NCBI GenBank assembly: GCA_964487155.1
Contig: CAZAQB010000162.1
Location: 1-7,312 of the forward strand
From: CAZAQB01 sp964487155
Lineage (GTDB): Bacteria > Pseudomonadota > Gammaproteobacteria > Nitrococcales > Nitrococcaceae
Direction: 5' to 3'
Length of the DNA stretch: 7,312 nucleotides
Shown: positions 6,691 to 7,312 of the stretch, one piece after another
How positions within the stretch are numbered: position 1 is the first letter of the stretch
Layout of the letters: each line of letters starts with the position of its first letter
The notes under the pieces: generated by a model
Databases searched by the model: none
Told to the model about the DNA's origin: nothing
The model's input: only the letters and a program-made list of their open reading frames with translations
Position numbers and translations under genes: made by a program

Positions 6691-7312
6691 CCGCCCGCCC
6701 CCGGGCTGGTGGCCCGGTCGTAGAGGCGCGCCAGGGCGAAGCGGGCCTGGGCCAGGCGCCGGCGCACCGCGGTGTGGCGTTCGGCCAGGGCGGCGTCGGC
6801 GAGCGCCGAGAGGCGGGCGCCCTGGGCCTGCAGGGTGGCATCCAGGCGGGGCAGCAGCCCCGCCAGGCGCTCGCGCAGCCCCGCGATGCGGCTCTCGAAA
6901 CCCTCGAAGCGGTCGCGGGCCAGGGTCCGGGCCCGGTCCAGGCGCTCGCGGCTGCTGCGCAATTCGTCCAGCGCCTGGTCAAGCGTCTGCAGTGACTTGC
7001 GCGCCCGGTGCAGCCGGGAAGCGAAGTCCGTGGCCAGGCGCCAGTGAAGCACGCCCCGGAGCACCCGCTGGCGCTGGGTCAGGGGCGCGCGCTGAGCAGC
7101 GTCGGGGAGCTGGTCCACGGCATCCCCGAGGGCATCGAGCTGGTCCAGCGCGGCGCGCTCCCCGGCGCCGGCCAGCGCCAGGACGTCGCCGCTGTCGGTG
7201 ACCGCCTGCAGGCGGCTGGCCAGGGTGTCGCGCCGGCGCTGCAGTGCCGCCAGGTCGACGGACTGCAGGCGCTGCTCCGCCGCCGGCAGACGCTCCCGAT
7301 AGCGGGCGCGGC
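6687..7312 (-). CDS. C-terminal part of a coiled-coil, probably TPR-family protein (truncated by window)
   Basis: The frame is open from the right edge to TGA at 6687-6689, giving at least 207 residues; no stop occurs upstream, so the start lies outside the window. The visible part is Arg-, Leu- and Ala-rich with heptad-like spacing (for example RARKSLQTLDQALDELRSSR and ARLSALADAALAERHTAVRR), predicting long alpha-helical coiled coil. It ends AQARFALARLYDRATSPGAG, a tail I recall from long TPR proteins next to this type of operon. A GTG at 7118 could be an internal start, but the frame keeps the same composition upstream of it, so it is not the true start. Its location and role cannot be told without the N-terminus; the operon suggests a partner of the large TPR lipoprotein. 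The ATGA overlap with the next gene supports co-translation. Confidence 0.8.
   Translation of the reverse strand, partial: RARYRERLPAAEQRLQSVDLAALQRRRDTLASRLQAVTDSGDVLALAGAGERAALDQLDALGDAVDQLPDAAQRAPLTQRQRVLRGVLHWRLATDFASRLHRARKSLQTLDQALDELRSSRERLDRARTLARDRFEGFESRIAGLRERLAGLLPRLDATLQAQGARLSALADAALAERHTAVRRRLAQARFALARLYDRATSPGAGG

Noticed and set aside
3550..6723. A long open frame of 1057 codons on the plus strand, antisense to the large TPR lipoprotein
   Set aside because: GC-rich genes often leave a long antisense frame open. Its product is Gly/Leu/Gln/Arg-rich with no recognisable domain, while the minus strand gives a lipoprotein signal, TPR repeats and perfect operon junctions.

Overview
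The window is part of one minus-strand operon of very high GC content (roughly 70% by eye). It enters from the right edge and ends at base 179. Eight genes can be read: a coiled-coil protein cut off by the window edge, a 973-residue TPR lipoprotein, a 205-residue TPR lipoprotein, a small secreted protein, a MotA/TolQ/ExbB-type channel subunit, two ExbD/TolR-type subunits and a TonB-like protein with an AgmX/PglI C-terminal domain. GC-rich codon use, TPR lipoproteins with classical lipoboxes, a REP-like repeat with a GTGGGAG head and the overall gene set suggest a gammaproteobacterium, perhaps a purple-sulfur or halophilic type lineage. The genus cannot be fixed from this sequence.

Layout from 5' to 3' along the transcript (right to left): 7312-6687 partial coiled-coil protein; 6690-3769 large TPR lipoprotein; 3764-3147 small TPR lipoprotein; 3186-2896 secreted small protein; 2824-2174 channel subunit; 2177-1668 ExbD-like protein A; 1671-1165 ExbD-like protein B; 1162-179 TonB-like protein. 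Three junctions are 4-base ATGA overlaps, one is a 40-base overlap and two are gaps of 2 and 4 bases. The one loose junction (71 bases, 2825-2895) is explained if the small secreted gene once ran on through an in-frame TAG. Bases 1-178 hold no convincing gene. They carry a REP-like hairpin and a tandem 10-base repeat of a kind scattered through many environmental genomes.

The genes look like one trans-envelope machine. The channel subunit and the two ExbD-like proteins would form a proton-driven motor in the inner membrane. The TonB-like protein, anchored there, would carry force across the periplasm through a Pro-Glu-rich arm. The TPR lipoproteins and the small secreted protein would form the periplasmic or outer-membrane side. 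The set resembles the ancestral core shared with the Myxococcus Agl/Glt gliding machinery (AglR, AglQ and AglS motor, AgmX/PglI-type proteins, TPR proteins). In Gammaproteobacteria its function is, to my knowledge, not established. It is not the ordinary Tol-Pal locus, because no tolA, tolB or pal gene is visible.

The points most worth a second look are an Asn in place of the proton-carrying Asp in ExbD-like protein A, beside a normal Asp in protein B; the in-frame TAG in the small secreted gene; and the operon's unknown job.
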